DNA of 64,000 nucleotides from Lachnospiraceae bacterium (GTDB lineage: Bacteria > Bacillota > Clostridia > Lachnospirales > Lachnospiraceae). The stretch spans positions 1-64,000 of the forward strand of contig JAAWBX010000004.1 of NCBI GenBank assembly GCA_022792885.1, read 5' to 3'. Below, one piece after another: positions 24,175 through 32,831 of the stretch. The translations under genes and the position numbers were made by a program. The notes beneath the pieces are model-generated. The model was not told the DNA's origin, did no database searches, and worked only from the letters and a program-made list of their open reading frames with translations. Each line of letters opens with the position of its first letter. Position 1 is the first letter of the stretch.

Positions 24175-24213
24175 AAAAAGGAGCGGCCCCGATTCCCGGG
24201 ACCGTTCCTTTTT
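24175..24213 (+). terminator. Terminator after the 83-residue gene
   Basis: AAGGAGCGGCCCC paired with GGGACCGTTCCTT (one mismatch, one G-U) followed by TTT. Confidence 0.75.
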
Positions 24214-24251
24214 GCATGCCGCTTCCCCGTCGTCATACACCGGCAAAAAAC

Positions 24252-24289
24252 AAAAAAAGCTGCGGCAGACATCTGTCTGCACACAGCTT
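24252..24289 (-). terminator. Terminator of tRNA-Pro
   Basis: On the minus strand AAGCTGTGTGCAGACA folds on TGTCTGCCGCAGCTT and is followed by a T7 run. Confidence 0.85.
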
Positions 24290-24293
24290 CTCG

Positions 24294-24367
24294 TCGGGGC
24301 GACAGGATTCGAACCTGCGACCTCCCGGTCCCTAACCGGACGCTCTACCAAACTGAGCCACGCTCCG
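24294..24367 (-). tRNA. tRNA-Pro (anticodon AGG)
   Basis: 74 nt; begins CGGAGCG (C1-G72 as usual for tRNA-Pro), anticodon loop TTAGGGA giving AGG, TTCGAAT T-loop, A73, no encoded CCA. The acceptor stem has an A4-C69 mismatch. A34 is unusual for a bacterial tRNA-Pro. Confidence 0.9.
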
Positions 24368-24370
24368 ATC

Positions 24371-24400
24371 ATAATTGACTCAAAATCACGAGTCAATTAT
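24371..24400. promoter_or_regulatory. Inverted repeat between the tRNA-Pro promoter and gene
   Basis: Perfect 11-bp arms ATAATTGACTC / GAGTCAATTAT with an 8-base loop, spanning the expected transcription start. It could be a 5' leader hairpin or an operator. Confidence 0.55.
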
Positions 24401-24428
24401 ATTATACTTGTTTTTCGTTAAATATCAA
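24401..24428 (-). promoter_or_regulatory. Promoter of tRNA-Pro
   Basis: Minus strand TTGATA (24423-24428), 16-base spacer, TATAAT (24401-24406). Confidence 0.7.
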
Positions 24429-24443
24429 GTCTTTTTGCAAAAC

Positions 24444-24800
24444 TTACGCCAGTTTTTCTTTGGCGACCTCAGCCAACTTCGCAAATCCGGCCGCGTCGTT
24501 CACCGCCATCTCGGCCATCATCTTCCGATTCACTTCAACACCGGCCAGCTTCAGCCCATGCATCAGACGGCTGTAAGAAAGTCCGTTCATTCTGGCCGCC
24601 GCATTGATTCGGGCGATCCAGAGCTGACGAAACTGTCTCTTCCTCTGCTTTCTTCCCGCGTAAGAGCTGGTAAGGGCTCTCATTACAGACTGTTTTGCTA
24701 CCCGGTACTGCTTGGACCTTGCGCCGCGATAGCCTTTTGCCAGCTTCAATGTACGATTATGTCTTTTTTTGGCGCCTACTCCGCCTTTAATTCTTGCCAT
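24444..24800 (-). CDS. rplT: 50S ribosomal protein L20
   Basis: 118 residues, the usual length. Begins MARIKGGV and carries the strongly basic helix [18 protein letters not shown], then [19 protein letters not shown]. Binds 23S rRNA early in assembly and, in Firmicutes, represses its own operon by binding the leader. Last gene of infC-rpmI-rplT, 35 bases after rpmI. Confidence 0.98.
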   Translation of the reverse strand: MARIKGGVGAKKRHNRTLKLAKGYRGARSKQYRVAKQSVMRALTSSYAGRKQRKRQFRQLWIARINAAARMNGLSYSRLMHGLKLAGVEVNRKMMAEMAVNDAAGFAKLAEVAKEKLA

Positions 24801-24835
24801 ATTCCGTCTTCCTCCTTCTCAATTCTTCCGACAAA

Positions 24836-25033
24836 TCAATGATAAGGTAAAATCTTCTTCATTACCTTCGCATTTGCGGGAACCGTTATCGTTGCTTTCC
24901 TTAAGTTTCTCTTCCTCTTGGTAGACTTCTTTGTCAGGATATGGCTCTTATAAGCTTTCATTCTCTTTAACTGGCCTGTACCTGTCTTTTTAAAACGCTT
25001 TGCTGCCGCTCTGCTGGTTTTTACCTTTGGCAT
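24836..25033 (-). CDS. rpmI: 50S ribosomal protein L35
   Basis: 65 residues, basic, begins [20 protein letters not shown], the family signature. Structural protein of the large subunit. Lies between infC and rplT in the canonical order. Confidence 0.98.
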   Translation of the reverse strand: MPKVKTSRAAAKRFKKTGTGQLKRMKAYKSHILTKKSTKRKRNLRKATITVPANAKVMKKILPYH

Positions 25034-25062
25034 GATCGTGTCCTCCTTAATTCTTTTATCAT

Positions 25063-25569
25063 TTAACGTTTTTCAGTTAAAAACATCACCAGACTCCGGC
25101 CTTCCACTTTGGAGGGCTTTTCCACTTCCGCAATATCCGCCAGCTTTTCCGCAAAATCATCCAAAATATGACGGGACGTTGACATATGGCTTATCTCACG
25201 CCCGCGAAAACGAAGCGTAATTTTCACTTTATTGCCCTTCTGGATGAACTTTCTTGCCGCCAGAACTTTCGTATTCAGATCATTAGCGTCAATATTCGGA
25301 GACAGCCGCACTTCCTTGACTTCCACCGTCTTCTGCTTTTTCCTGGCATCCTTCTCCTTGCGTGCCATCTCATAGCGGAATTTTCCATAATCAATAATCT
25401 TGCATACCGGCGGCTTGGCTGTCGGCGCCACATTTACCAGATCCAGTTCCGCATCCTGCGCGATCTTCAACGCGTCCTTCACCGGCATAATGCCTAGCTG
25501 CTCCCCATGCTCTCCGATCAAACGCACTTCTTTCTCTCGGATTTGCTCGTTAATCATTAAATCGCTAAT
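25063..25569 (-). CDS. infC: Translation initiation factor IF-3 (AUU start)
   Basis: 168 residues if translated from ATT at 25569, which sits seven bases after GGGGGTG. The first ATG, at 25557, has no ribosome-binding site, while the four extra codons restore the usual residues before [14 protein letters not shown]. An AUU start is the known means by which IF-3 limits its own synthesis. The N-domain ends near [11 protein letters not shown] and the C-domain starts with [10 protein letters not shown]. First gene of the infC-rpmI-rplT operon, preceded by an attenuator leader. Confidence 0.95.
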   Translation of the reverse strand: MSDLMINEQIREKEVRLIGEHGEQLGIMPVKDALKIAQDAELDLVNVAPTAKPPVCKIIDYGKFRYEMARKEKDARKKQKTVEVKEVRLSPNIDANDLNTKVLAARKFIQKGNKVKITLRFRGREISHMSTSRHILDDFAEKLADIAEVEKPSKVEGRSLVMFLTEKR

Positions 25570-25609
25570 ACTCGTTCACCCCCGTGAATATTTTCTGCCT
25601 TTCGGGCAA

Positions 25610-25745
25610 ATTAAAAAGTGGATAGAAAGAATCTATCCACTATTCAAGTCTGACAAACATCAATCCTCAAATATAAACGCTTAGTCACGTCCCCGGTGCT
25701 AAGGTGAGAGTGGATACTCTTCTTTCTTGTGCCTGTTCTTACCGA
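25610..25745 (-). ncRNA. infC-rpmI-rplT operon leader (L20-leader-like)
   Basis: Minus-strand leader of about 150 nt upstream of infC with conserved-looking CCTTAGCACC and GAGTATCCACTC segments and ending in an intrinsic terminator. The GTGGATAG arm of the terminator can also pair with upstream CTATCCAC-like sequence, as expected for an antiterminator switch. Position and layout match Firmicutes L20 leaders; covariance model not run. Confidence 0.55.
25613..25640 (-). terminator. Attenuator hairpin ahead of infC
   Basis: GTGGATAG/CTATCCAC perfect 8-bp stem followed by TTTTT on the minus strand, about 45 bases before the infC start. Confidence 0.75.
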
Positions 25746-25827
25746 ACTTAAATATCATAGCACATAAGGATTTATCTGTCAACTCTTTTATTCTGTTTTT
25801 CCGTCCTCTTACAGGCCGCTGGCTGCT

Positions 25828-26142
25828 CTAACTGACGGTAAAGCTGGCGCATTCCGTTTCGCCCGCTACAGACGCCCGGTTTCCGCTGATCGTAATGTGC
25901 TCCGCCGAACATTTTTTCTTCTTATTATAAATGCAGCTCGTCGCCTCACAGGATACGGCCAACGTCATATCCGGCGTTTCATAACGGTTTTTAAAGGTAT
26001 CCCCCGTTCTCTCATCAAAGCTGGCGCAGCAGGTATTGCAGGGCGCTGCAGCTCTCTCGCCTTCCACCAGGATCTTTCCCTTACAGCAGCAGTTATCCTC
26101 ATTGTGCAGACAGGTCTTTACGTTACATTCCAGTACCGGCAT
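25828..26142 (-). CDS. Cysteine-rich DUF1540 protein (two domains)
   Basis: 104 residues with AAGGAGG upstream. Two copies of the DUF1540 pattern: VLECNVKTCLHNEDNCC then CNTCCASF, and VSCEATSCIYNKKKKCS then TECASF. The spaced cysteines suggest metal binding. Such proteins are common in spore-forming Clostridia; the function is unknown. Monocistronic, divergent from the tat genes. Confidence 0.88.
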   Translation of the reverse strand: MPVLECNVKTCLHNEDNCCCKGKILVEGERAAAPCNTCCASFDERTGDTFKNRYETPDMTLAVSCEATSCIYNKKKKCSAEHITISGNRASVAGETECASFTVS

Positions 26143-26328
26143 TCTTGTTCCCTCCTTATTATTATATTCCCCGATCGAATATTGTCCATCCTTTTTTTGG
26201 AATTTTCTCCAAAATCCAATGAAATCCGTCGGTTGTTCTTAGGTTTTACCGAAAAAGTATCGATTATACCAGCCTTTCCAAAGTCATAATATTTTATAGT
26301 TCTTTCATAACTTTTCCCGGATTTCTAC

Positions 26329-26357
26329 TTGAAACCACCGCTGTTTTCTGTTAAAAT
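26329..26357 (+). promoter_or_regulatory. Promoter of the tat operon
   Basis: TTGAAA (26329-26334), 17-base spacer, TAAAAT (26352-26357), 46 bases before the first tatA start. Confidence 0.7.
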
Positions 26358-26403
26358 GTAGACGTTTATCAGAAGAACAAAATCAAAAAGGAAGGGGATA
26401 ACT

Positions 26404-26970
26404 ATGAAGATCGGGGCAACCGAACTTATACTAATCATCATAGTTGCATTATTCGTCATTGGTCCTGATAAATTACCCGGATACGCAAAAAAACTGGGGA
26501 AAGGCCTCAGCTCGCTGAAGGAATCCTCCAATCAGCTTGCCTCCGAGATCCGCGAGAACGTGACGGAACCGTTGCAGGATATCGTGGAACCGCTCCAGGA
26601 AATTGCGGAACCGCTCCGCGAGATCTCCAAGCCTCTGGATGAAGCCACCAAATCTCTTCGCGAGATCGGTAAGCCTCGCCCGAAAGCTTTGCGTGACGCC
26701 GCGGTTCAGGCAGATCAGGAAACCATTGAGACGACAGAGCCATCTGGCGAAGCTCTGTATGATGTAACGGAACAGATTTCCGACTCGACTGCTGACGAGA
26801 CTGAGGCAGAACCCGTCACTTTGGTGAAAGAGGAAAAAGAAAATCCCGTTATCACCGAAGCGGAAGCTCCGGAACCAGTCAGTGCGGAGGAACCGGAAGC
26901 CGCCGAGGAACCTCAGGCCGCCGAAGCCGCTTCGGAAGCTTCGGACGCCGAAGAAAACATTCCGGTTTAA
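26404..26970 (+). CDS. tatA: TatA/TatB-type translocase subunit with long repeat-bearing tail
   Basis: 188 residues, roughly twice a normal TatA. The N-terminal membrane helix (ELILIIIVALFVIGPDKLP) with the FxIGPxKLP hinge and the amphipathic helix KKLGKGLSSLK are typical. The tail then has five near-exact seven-residue units (VTEPLQDI, VEPLQEI, AEPLREI, SKPLDEA, TKSLREI) and an acidic Ala/Glu-rich end. In this organism the long form may fill the TatB role. First gene of tatA-tatA-tatC. Confidence 0.9.
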   Translation: MKIGATELILIIIVALFVIGPDKLPGYAKKLGKGLSSLKESSNQLASEIRENVTEPLQDIVEPLQEIAEPLREISKPLDEATKSLREIGKPRPKALRDAAVQADQETIETTEPSGEALYDVTEQISDSTADETEAEPVTLVKEEKENPVITEAEAPEPVSAEEPEAAEEPQAAEAASEASDAEENIPV

Positions 26971-27000
26971 TTCACAATTTCAGAAAGAGAGGATCTACTT

Positions 27001-27216
27001 ATGTTTAATTTGTCTTATGTACCTATGGTAATCGGTAAATTAGGAACCACGGAACTTCTGGTTATTTTCGCCATTGTGCTCCTGATCTTCGGGCCCAAGT
27101 ATCTTCCGAGACTGGGCAAATCTTTCGGCAAGACGATCAAGGGCTTCAAAGACGGTCTGGACAATCAGGAAGAAGAGGACATGAAGATCGAGTCCAAGAA
27201 CACCGACGATTTATAA
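27001..27216 (+). CDS. tatA: Sec-independent translocase protein TatA
   Basis: 71 residues with AGAGAGG upstream. LGTTELLVIFAIVLLIFGPKYLPRLGKSFGKTIKGFKDG has the canonical membrane helix, FGPKxLP hinge and amphipathic helix. Forms the pore-like assembly that moves folded twin-arginine substrates. 30 bases after the long TatA and 28 before tatC. Confidence 0.95.
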   Translation: MFNLSYVPMVIGKLGTTELLVIFAIVLLIFGPKYLPRLGKSFGKTIKGFKDGLDNQEEEDMKIESKNTDDL

Positions 27217-27244
27217 TCCGGATCGGTCAAAGGAGAACAAAGCC

Positions 27245-28162
27245 GTGGCAAAATCAAAAAATCATCGGCAGACGGAGGGGAACGGCGAACTGGTGATGGG
27301 GCTTTCCGACCATCTCCGGGAATTTCGTAACCGCCTTGCCATCGTTCTGGTTATTTTTATCGTTGCCCTGCTTGCCTCTTTTGCTTTTTCAAACGAGATT
27401 TTTTCGGCGCTTCAGACTCTGGCCGGAGGGTTATATGATTTTCAGGTTATCAGCCCTTCCGAACAGTTTACCCAGTACATCAAATTGTCTTTGCTGGTGG
27501 GAGCATGCGTCGATTCTCCGTTTATCCTGTATGAAGTGTTTGCGTTCGCAAGCCCCGGCCTGAAGTCCAACGAGAAAAAATTTCTCATGTTTCTTTTGAT
27601 CGCCGGTTTCGGCTTTTTCGTAGTGGGCGTCATTTTTGCCTTCAAGATCATGCTTCCGTTCATGCTGCAATTCTTCGCGGGGTTCAACCAATCCCCGGAC
27701 ATCGTTATGAACGTAAGCGTTGAGAAATACATTACGCTCTGCACTTCAACCATGCTGACCCTAGGGATCGTATTCGAGATGCCGGTAATGACTCTCCTCC
27801 TGACCCAGCTCGGACTGTTAAAACCGGACTGGCTTATCAAGAGTCGTCGGGTTATGATCGTCGTCATATTTCTTGCCGCCGCGGTCATTACGCCTCCGGA
27901 TGTCGTCTCCCAGGTCATGGTAGCCATCCCCATGTTGATTCTATATGAGATCAGCGTGTTCTTCAGTCGGATCGTCTACAAACAACGGCTGAAAAAGAAT
28001 CCTTACCTGGCTGAAGAAGAGGAAGAACGACTGGCTGAGGAAGCGGCCGTCAAAGCCGCACAGGAAGCAAAAGAAGCCCAGGAGCGGGCAGCCGCCGCAA
28101 GAGCGCGGGCCAACGCCAAAAAAGCCCAGGCCAACGCCAACAAGGAAAAAGGCAAACAGTAA
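27245..28162 (+). CDS. tatC: Sec-independent translocase protein TatC
   Basis: 305 residues from a GTG start behind AAAGGAG. It has six membrane helices, the signature LSDHLREFRNRL near the N-terminus, and SPSEQFTQYIKLS. The receptor for twin-arginine signal peptides. The C-terminal 50 residues (from about 255) are an Ala/Glu/Lys-rich helix, longer than usual and possibly coiled coil. Closes the tat operon. Confidence 0.96.
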   Translation: MAKSKNHRQTEGNGELVMGLSDHLREFRNRLAIVLVIFIVALLASFAFSNEIFSALQTLAGGLYDFQVISPSEQFTQYIKLSLLVGACVDSPFILYEVFAFASPGLKSNEKKFLMFLLIAGFGFFVVGVIFAFKIMLPFMLQFFAGFNQSPDIVMNVSVEKYITLCTSTMLTLGIVFEMPVMTLLLTQLGLLKPDWLIKSRRVMIVVIFLAAAVITPPDVVSQVMVAIPMLILYEISVFFSRIVYKQRLKKNPYLAEEEEERLAEEAAVKAAQEAKEAQERAAAARARANAKKAQANANKEKGKQ

Positions 28163-28180
28163 AACAAATAACAGATAACA

Positions 28181-28214
28181 AGAAGCGGTTCCTCTTGAGA
28201 GCCGCTTCTTTTTG
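28181..28214 (+). terminator. Terminator of the tat operon
   Basis: AGAAGCGG/CCGCTTCT stem followed by TTTTTG; also plausible for the convergent operon. Confidence 0.8.
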
Positions 28215-28262
28215 TTGCCACATGTCCGAAAGAGGATGCCGGCGACAGGTTCCGGCGCTTCC

Positions 28263-29441
28263 TCACTGTCTCTTCGGTAAAGCCTGACCTTTTATGGCCG
28301 TCTCCAGCAATTCCGGCAGCCGTTCGGGGCTGCAGGCAAAGCAGGGAATGCCCAGAGCCGCAACCTTTTCCGCCATCTGAGCATCGTAATAAGGTTTCCC
28401 TCCGTCCGCGATTGCCAGCAGGGAGATCACCGTCACCCCCGCGCTCTTCATCTCCGCCAGCGAGCGCAGAAGTCCGGCCCGATTCCCGCCCTCCGCCAGA
28501 TCGCTGATCAGGAAAAAAATCGTTTTCTTGGGATTTTCAATCCATTGCTCGCAATAAACCACCGACTGACGGATATCGGTCCCCCCGCCCAATTGAAAAC
28601 CGTACAAAAGATCAACCGGATCTTCGCATCTCTCCGTCAAATCCGTCACCTTCGTATCAAACGCCACGACCCGGGTCTTTACCGCCGATAAACTGGCCAG
28701 AATACAGCTCAGGACCGAGGCATACAGAACCGATTCCGCCATCGAGCCGCTCTGATCGATATCCAGGATAATGGTATGTTTATTGGCCGCCGTCCTGGCG
28801 GCCCGTTCGAAAAAGTAAAATTTTTCAGGTACGATTTTTTGTCTTTCGGGGTCGTAATTTTTCAGCCCCCTTCGAATTGTTGTCGGAAAATCGATCGCGG
28901 CCGCAGAAGGAAGAACGGAATGTTTCCGCCGGTTGACGCCCGCCGTCACGGCCCGCCGGACGCCGCTCTCCCACCTTTTGTTGATTTCCTCCACCACTTT
29001 CCGGATATATTCCCTCACGCCGTCCCTGGAACGCTGCGGCACCTGATCTTTCAGAAGCAGCATTTTGGATACCAGCCCAATGTCCGGCTCCACATCCGCC
29101 AAAAGCTCCGGCTCAAACAGCAGTTGCGTAAGGCCGCAGCGCTCCACCGCATCCGACTGAATGATCTTCACCAGTTCCGGATCAAACAACGTCCGAATAT
29201 CCCCCAGCCACCGGGAAATCACCGGATTCGAAGGTCCCCGGCCGCTTCCCGAAGCCGTGTTCCCGACATTCGGACCGTTTCGAAAACCCAGACTTCCCCC
29301 TTCGTTGTAGATCGCCGCCAGGGCCTGATCCATCAGGGCTTCCTCCTCCGAAAGGCTCCCCGCTCCCATCCGTTGAAAACACTCCTCGCTCTCCGCCCCC
29401 AGAATCAACCGCCAGCGGGCCAGCCGTTTTTCATTTTCCAT
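28263..29441 (-). CDS. vWA-domain protein of the MoxR/DUF5682 operon
   Basis: 392 residues from ATG 29441, one base after the DUF5682 stop. The C-terminal von Willebrand A domain (about 215-392) has an intact MIDAS: DQSGSM, GGGTDI and SDLAEGG. The N-terminal part is helical and lacks known motifs. In MoxR systems the vWA protein is the metal-dependent partner through which the AAA+ ATPase acts on its target. Last gene of the five-gene operon. Confidence 0.85.
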   Translation of the reverse strand: MENEKRLARWRLILGAESEECFQRMGAGSLSEEEALMDQALAAIYNEGGSLGFRNGPNVGNTASGSGRGPSNPVISRWLGDIRTLFDPELVKIIQSDAVERCGLTQLLFEPELLADVEPDIGLVSKMLLLKDQVPQRSRDGVREYIRKVVEEINKRWESGVRRAVTAGVNRRKHSVLPSAAAIDFPTTIRRGLKNYDPERQKIVPEKFYFFERAARTAANKHTIILDIDQSGSMAESVLYASVLSCILASLSAVKTRVVAFDTKVTDLTERCEDPVDLLYGFQLGGGTDIRQSVVYCEQWIENPKKTIFFLISDLAEGGNRAGLLRSLAEMKSAGVTVISLLAIADGGKPYYDAQMAEKVAALGIPCFACSPERLPELLETAIKGQALPKRQ

Positions 29442-29442
29442 A

Positions 29443-31767
29443 TTAAATATCTCCAAAATCAAAATCACTCAGCGTATCGACAAGCGCCTGATCTTCTTCA
29501 TTCAGAATCTCGTTTACCATCTCGCTCACCTGATTGGGATTCATACCCCAGATCTCGCCCAGATTTTCCGCAATCTGATCTTTCTCCGACGAAGTGAAGC
29601 CCGAAAAAGCTCTCCGCAAAAACACCAGGGAACGTTTAAATTCCTCCTCATCCAGCGTATCCAGATAATCGCTTAAACTCTGCCACAGAAAAAGCCGCGC
29701 GATCAAGGCATAATGATTCCGCAGAGCCAATCCCTCAAACCAGCTCGCTCCCAGATCCGCCGGCATGCCTTTTGAAAGCCGCCTGGCCGTCTCCCTGTGA
29801 ATTTCCTCCTGATTCATCCGGCCTTTCTCCAGGCGGATCGCCGTCGCAAAACCGGATAATTTTGTGTTCAGATCATCCCGGCCGGAAATCTCTTCCAGCA
29901 CCGAGATCCAACGCTCCTCCTCCAGGAAATCCTGCTCCCTTACCACTTCGTCCAACTGCCGGACGGCTTCGGCCAGCTTATCGGCCGCCCCGGCGTCGCA
30001 GACACATTCTCCCGGAAGAAGCAGGCAGGCGCGCAAAAACAACTGTTCCAGAATCGGAATCAGCCCTTCCCGGTTCACATTCCGGATATCCCCGTATTTC
30101 AGTATCTGCGACAGTTCCGACGACGCCTGAGCCAATTCCTCCATCCCCGCCGCGTCAACCGCCGTCGCCTGAAGCATATGCGCCCCGCAGCTGACCGCCT
30201 CCGGCAGCCCGCACAAAAACGCATCCCGGATCGTCCGGGCTACCGAACCGATCCCGCCGTTTTTCTCCGCCTGCTCTTTTAGCTGAAACGCCGCCGCACG
30301 GGCTACGGTATCGCCTTTTAATACCGCCTCCACGATCTGAATCTCCGCTTCCGGCGTCCACTGTAAGACCCACCGCTCCGCATAGGTGGCGTTCTCCTGT
30401 TTTCCCCCGCCCGGGGAAGCAAAGCGGATCCCCAGAATCCGAAGACGATGCAGGAAGAAAGAACGCTCCCGGTCCAAAAAAGCCAGCGTCCGCGACTGTA
30501 CGGTCAGTTTTTCCCGCAAATCCAATTTCAACTCTTCCGCCCGGAGCGAACGGTACTTTTCCAGCTTCAGTCGTTCCAGCTCCCGGTAAAAATCGGCCTG
30601 AATCGAAGTCTGTCCCATTCCTTTCGGCAAAGTCCCCAAACGGGTTCCGATCTCCGTGTCCGCAACCGCCAGGGCGATCTCCGAAAATTTCCCATGGCCC
30701 ATGCAGGTCACGGCCGCGTCTCTCAAATCCTCCAACACGGGGCCCTTACCGCCCCTTAACGACGCCAGGGCCGAGGCCAGCCGGACCGCTTCGATCACCT
30801 CCGCCGAGGATACCGCCTGCCCGTATTTCCTCTGATACGCCGCCAGCCCCGACAGATAACGGTACGCCGCGTAATCCGCCCGTCCCCTCTGCCTGGCCTC
30901 CCACAAACATTCGCAGTAAGCCGGCGCACGATTCCCGGCCCCGTAACCGGAATGCCTTGATAAACGGTAATACGAATACGGCATCAGCGTTCTCCTGGTC
31001 TTTCTCCTGGCAAGAGCAGAAAACTCCGTTTCCTCCATGTGCGGCGCCTCCCACGCCAGCCCCTCCACATGATAGGCTCCCGTAATCGTTACGATCTTCT
31101 CCGGCGCAATCCCCTGCGCGAGCGCTTCCCGTATCCGACCGCGCATGTAAGCTTCTCTCAAAGCATTCTCCCGGCGTCCGCCGTCGGATCCCGCCGGCCC
31201 CGGTTCCCCGGACAGTTCCCTGAGGAACCGGCCGAAAAGTTCGGCGCCTTTTTGGTATCCGGCCGCATCTTCGCTGTTCTCCAACACCCGTTCCCAGAAA
31301 GCTTCCTGCCCTCCCGCTCCCGCCGCCTCGTCCAGCCGGGCATACACGAGCGTTTCTTCTTTTCCTCCGGTCTCCTCCTCCCCGTCTTCCCCTCTGTCCG
31401 CTTCCATCCCCAAAAACACATCCGACGGCAAGTCAAAAAAACGGCATTCGCAGCCGTGCTCCTTCGCCCACAAAAGAGCCTGGTATTCCGGGGAATATTC
31501 GGCCAGCGGATACAAAAGCGTCCGCACCGGCAATTCCTCCGTATAAGCCATCACCGCGATCGGCAATTCCACCGCCTCGTTCGTGATCCCCTCAATCAGG
31601 TCCGTAAAATCGGACGGGCCCTCCACAAAGATCCGTTCCGGCCGCACCTTATCCAGAAATTCCCGCAGATGCCAGGCGCCGGCCGGAGAATGATGGCGAA
31701 TGCCAAACCGGTTCAGACGTTCTATCCCCGATTCAATTCCCGGCACTCCTGATACAATCCCAGCCAT
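29443..31767 (-). CDS. DUF5682-type protein
   Basis: 774 residues; GAGGG five bases before the ATG. Begins with FGIRHHSPAGAWHL followed by ERIFVEGPSDF, a His-His and Glu pattern that I recall as typical of DUF5682, a family compared with the EreA/TraB-like hydrolase fold. The remaining two thirds are mostly helical. It overlaps the end of the ATPase gene by 46 bases, so translation is coupled. Probably an effector or scaffold of the operon; activity not known. Confidence 0.75.
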   Translation of the reverse strand: MAGIVSGVPGIESGIERLNRFGIRHHSPAGAWHLREFLDKVRPERIFVEGPSDFTDLIEGITNEAVELPIAVMAYTEELPVRTLLYPLAEYSPEYQALLWAKEHGCECRFFDLPSDVFLGMEADRGEDGEEETGGKEETLVYARLDEAAGAGGQEAFWERVLENSEDAAGYQKGAELFGRFLRELSGEPGPAGSDGGRRENALREAYMRGRIREALAQGIAPEKIVTITGAYHVEGLAWEAPHMEETEFSALARRKTRRTLMPYSYYRLSRHSGYGAGNRAPAYCECLWEARQRGRADYAAYRYLSGLAAYQRKYGQAVSSAEVIEAVRLASALASLRGGKGPVLEDLRDAAVTCMGHGKFSEIALAVADTEIGTRLGTLPKGMGQTSIQADFYRELERLKLEKYRSLRAEELKLDLREKLTVQSRTLAFLDRERSFFLHRLRILGIRFASPGGGKQENATYAERWVLQWTPEAEIQIVEAVLKGDTVARAAAFQLKEQAEKNGGIGSVARTIRDAFLCGLPEAVSCGAHMLQATAVDAAGMEELAQASSELSQILKYGDIRNVNREGLIPILEQLFLRACLLLPGECVCDAGAADKLAEAVRQLDEVVREQDFLEEERWISVLEEISGRDDLNTKLSGFATAIRLEKGRMNQEEIHRETARRLSKGMPADLGASWFEGLALRNHYALIARLFLWQSLSDYLDTLDEEEFKRSLVFLRRAFSGFTSSEKDQIAENLGEIWGMNPNQVSEMVNEILNEEDQALVDTLSDFDFGDI

Positions 31768-32816
31768 CTGCGCCCTCTTTTCTTCATAATATTTTCCAGA
31801 TATTCTTCCCAGGCTTTCGAATCCGCTTCTTCCTCCTTAACGATCGCCCCCTGAAGACTTGACGCCAGCTCGTAATCCCCAACGGTTCCGTTCCCGAAAC
31901 CGGCCGCCAGCGCCATACTCCCGGCCAGCAAAGAAATCTCCTCCGCGGTCGAGAGCACGCCGGAAGGGGGTTTTAACTTCTGCTTTCCATCCAACGTCAT
32001 CCCCTGACGGAGCTCCCGAAAAATCGTACATACCTTTTCGATCACCTCATCCTCCGGAAGGGCGGCACAGATCCCCAGCCCTCCGGCCAACTGCTCTACG
32101 CGTGATCTCACAATCTCCATCTCCCTCTCCAGACTGTCCGGAGACGGCAGTACAATAATATTAAAACGCCGTTTCAGGGCCGCCGACATCTCGTTCACGC
32201 CTTTATCCCGCGTATTGGCCGTCGCGATCAGGGAAAAACCTTTTTTAGCCGGAACTTCCAGGGAAATCTCCGGCACGGAGATCCGCTTCTCCGACAAAAT
32301 CGAGATCAATGCATCCTGTACTTCCGAAGCGCACCGGGAGATCTCCTCCACCCGGGCGATCGTCCCCTCCTGCATGGCGCGGAAGACAGGACTCGGAATC
32401 AAAGCTTCCGGTGAAGGACCGTCCGCAATAAGCATGGCATAATTCCAGGAATACCGGATCTGCTCCTCCGTCGTTCCGGCCGTTCCCTGTATGACGCGCG
32501 TCGAGTCCCCATTGATCGCCGCCGTCAAATGTTCCGCCAGCCAGGATTTAGCCGTCCCGGGTTCTCCGATCAGAAGAAGAGCCCGATCCGTTATCAGCGT
32601 GGAGATCGCAATCTCCACCAATCGTTTCTGCCCGATATACTTGGGCGTTATTGTCGTTTTCCCGGCCTTCCCGCCACAGATATATGTCAAAACCGACCGG
32701 GGCGACATCCGCCACCCTTCCGGCACCGGATATTTCTCGTTCTCGATCAGCGCCCGAATCTCCGCCGCAAACAAATCCTCGGCGGGCAGACGCTGTAACC
32801 CTTCTTTCTCACCCAT
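31722..32816 (-). CDS. MoxR-type AAA+ ATPase
   Basis: 364 residues. Walker A is GEPGTAKS at about 83-90; the Walker B strand reads IARVEEISRC, so the usual DE is EE. Sensor 1 is ATANTRD and the arginine finger lies in LKRRFN. Hexameric MoxR ATPases act as chaperones with vWA partners. It sits between the DUF5691-type and DUF5682-type genes and overlaps the latter. Confidence 0.92.
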   Translation of the reverse strand: MGEKEGLQRLPAEDLFAAEIRALIENEKYPVPEGWRMSPRSVLTYICGGKAGKTTITPKYIGQKRLVEIAISTLITDRALLLIGEPGTAKSWLAEHLTAAINGDSTRVIQGTAGTTEEQIRYSWNYAMLIADGPSPEALIPSPVFRAMQEGTIARVEEISRCASEVQDALISILSEKRISVPEISLEVPAKKGFSLIATANTRDKGVNEMSAALKRRFNIIVLPSPDSLEREMEIVRSRVEQLAGGLGICAALPEDEVIEKVCTIFRELRQGMTLDGKQKLKPPSGVLSTAEEISLLAGSMALAAGFGNGTVGDYELASSLQGAIVKEEEADSKAWEEYLENIMKKRGRRWLGLYQECRELNRG

Positions 32817-32831
32817 TCCTCTTCTCCTTTC

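Noticed and set aside
24127-24421. Frames containing GATGFEPATSRSLTGRSTKL and similar
   Set aside because: Translation of the tRNA-Pro gene, a known mis-annotation pattern.
26507-26743. 78-residue minus-strand ORF with repeats
   Set aside because: Antisense of the TatA heptad repeats.
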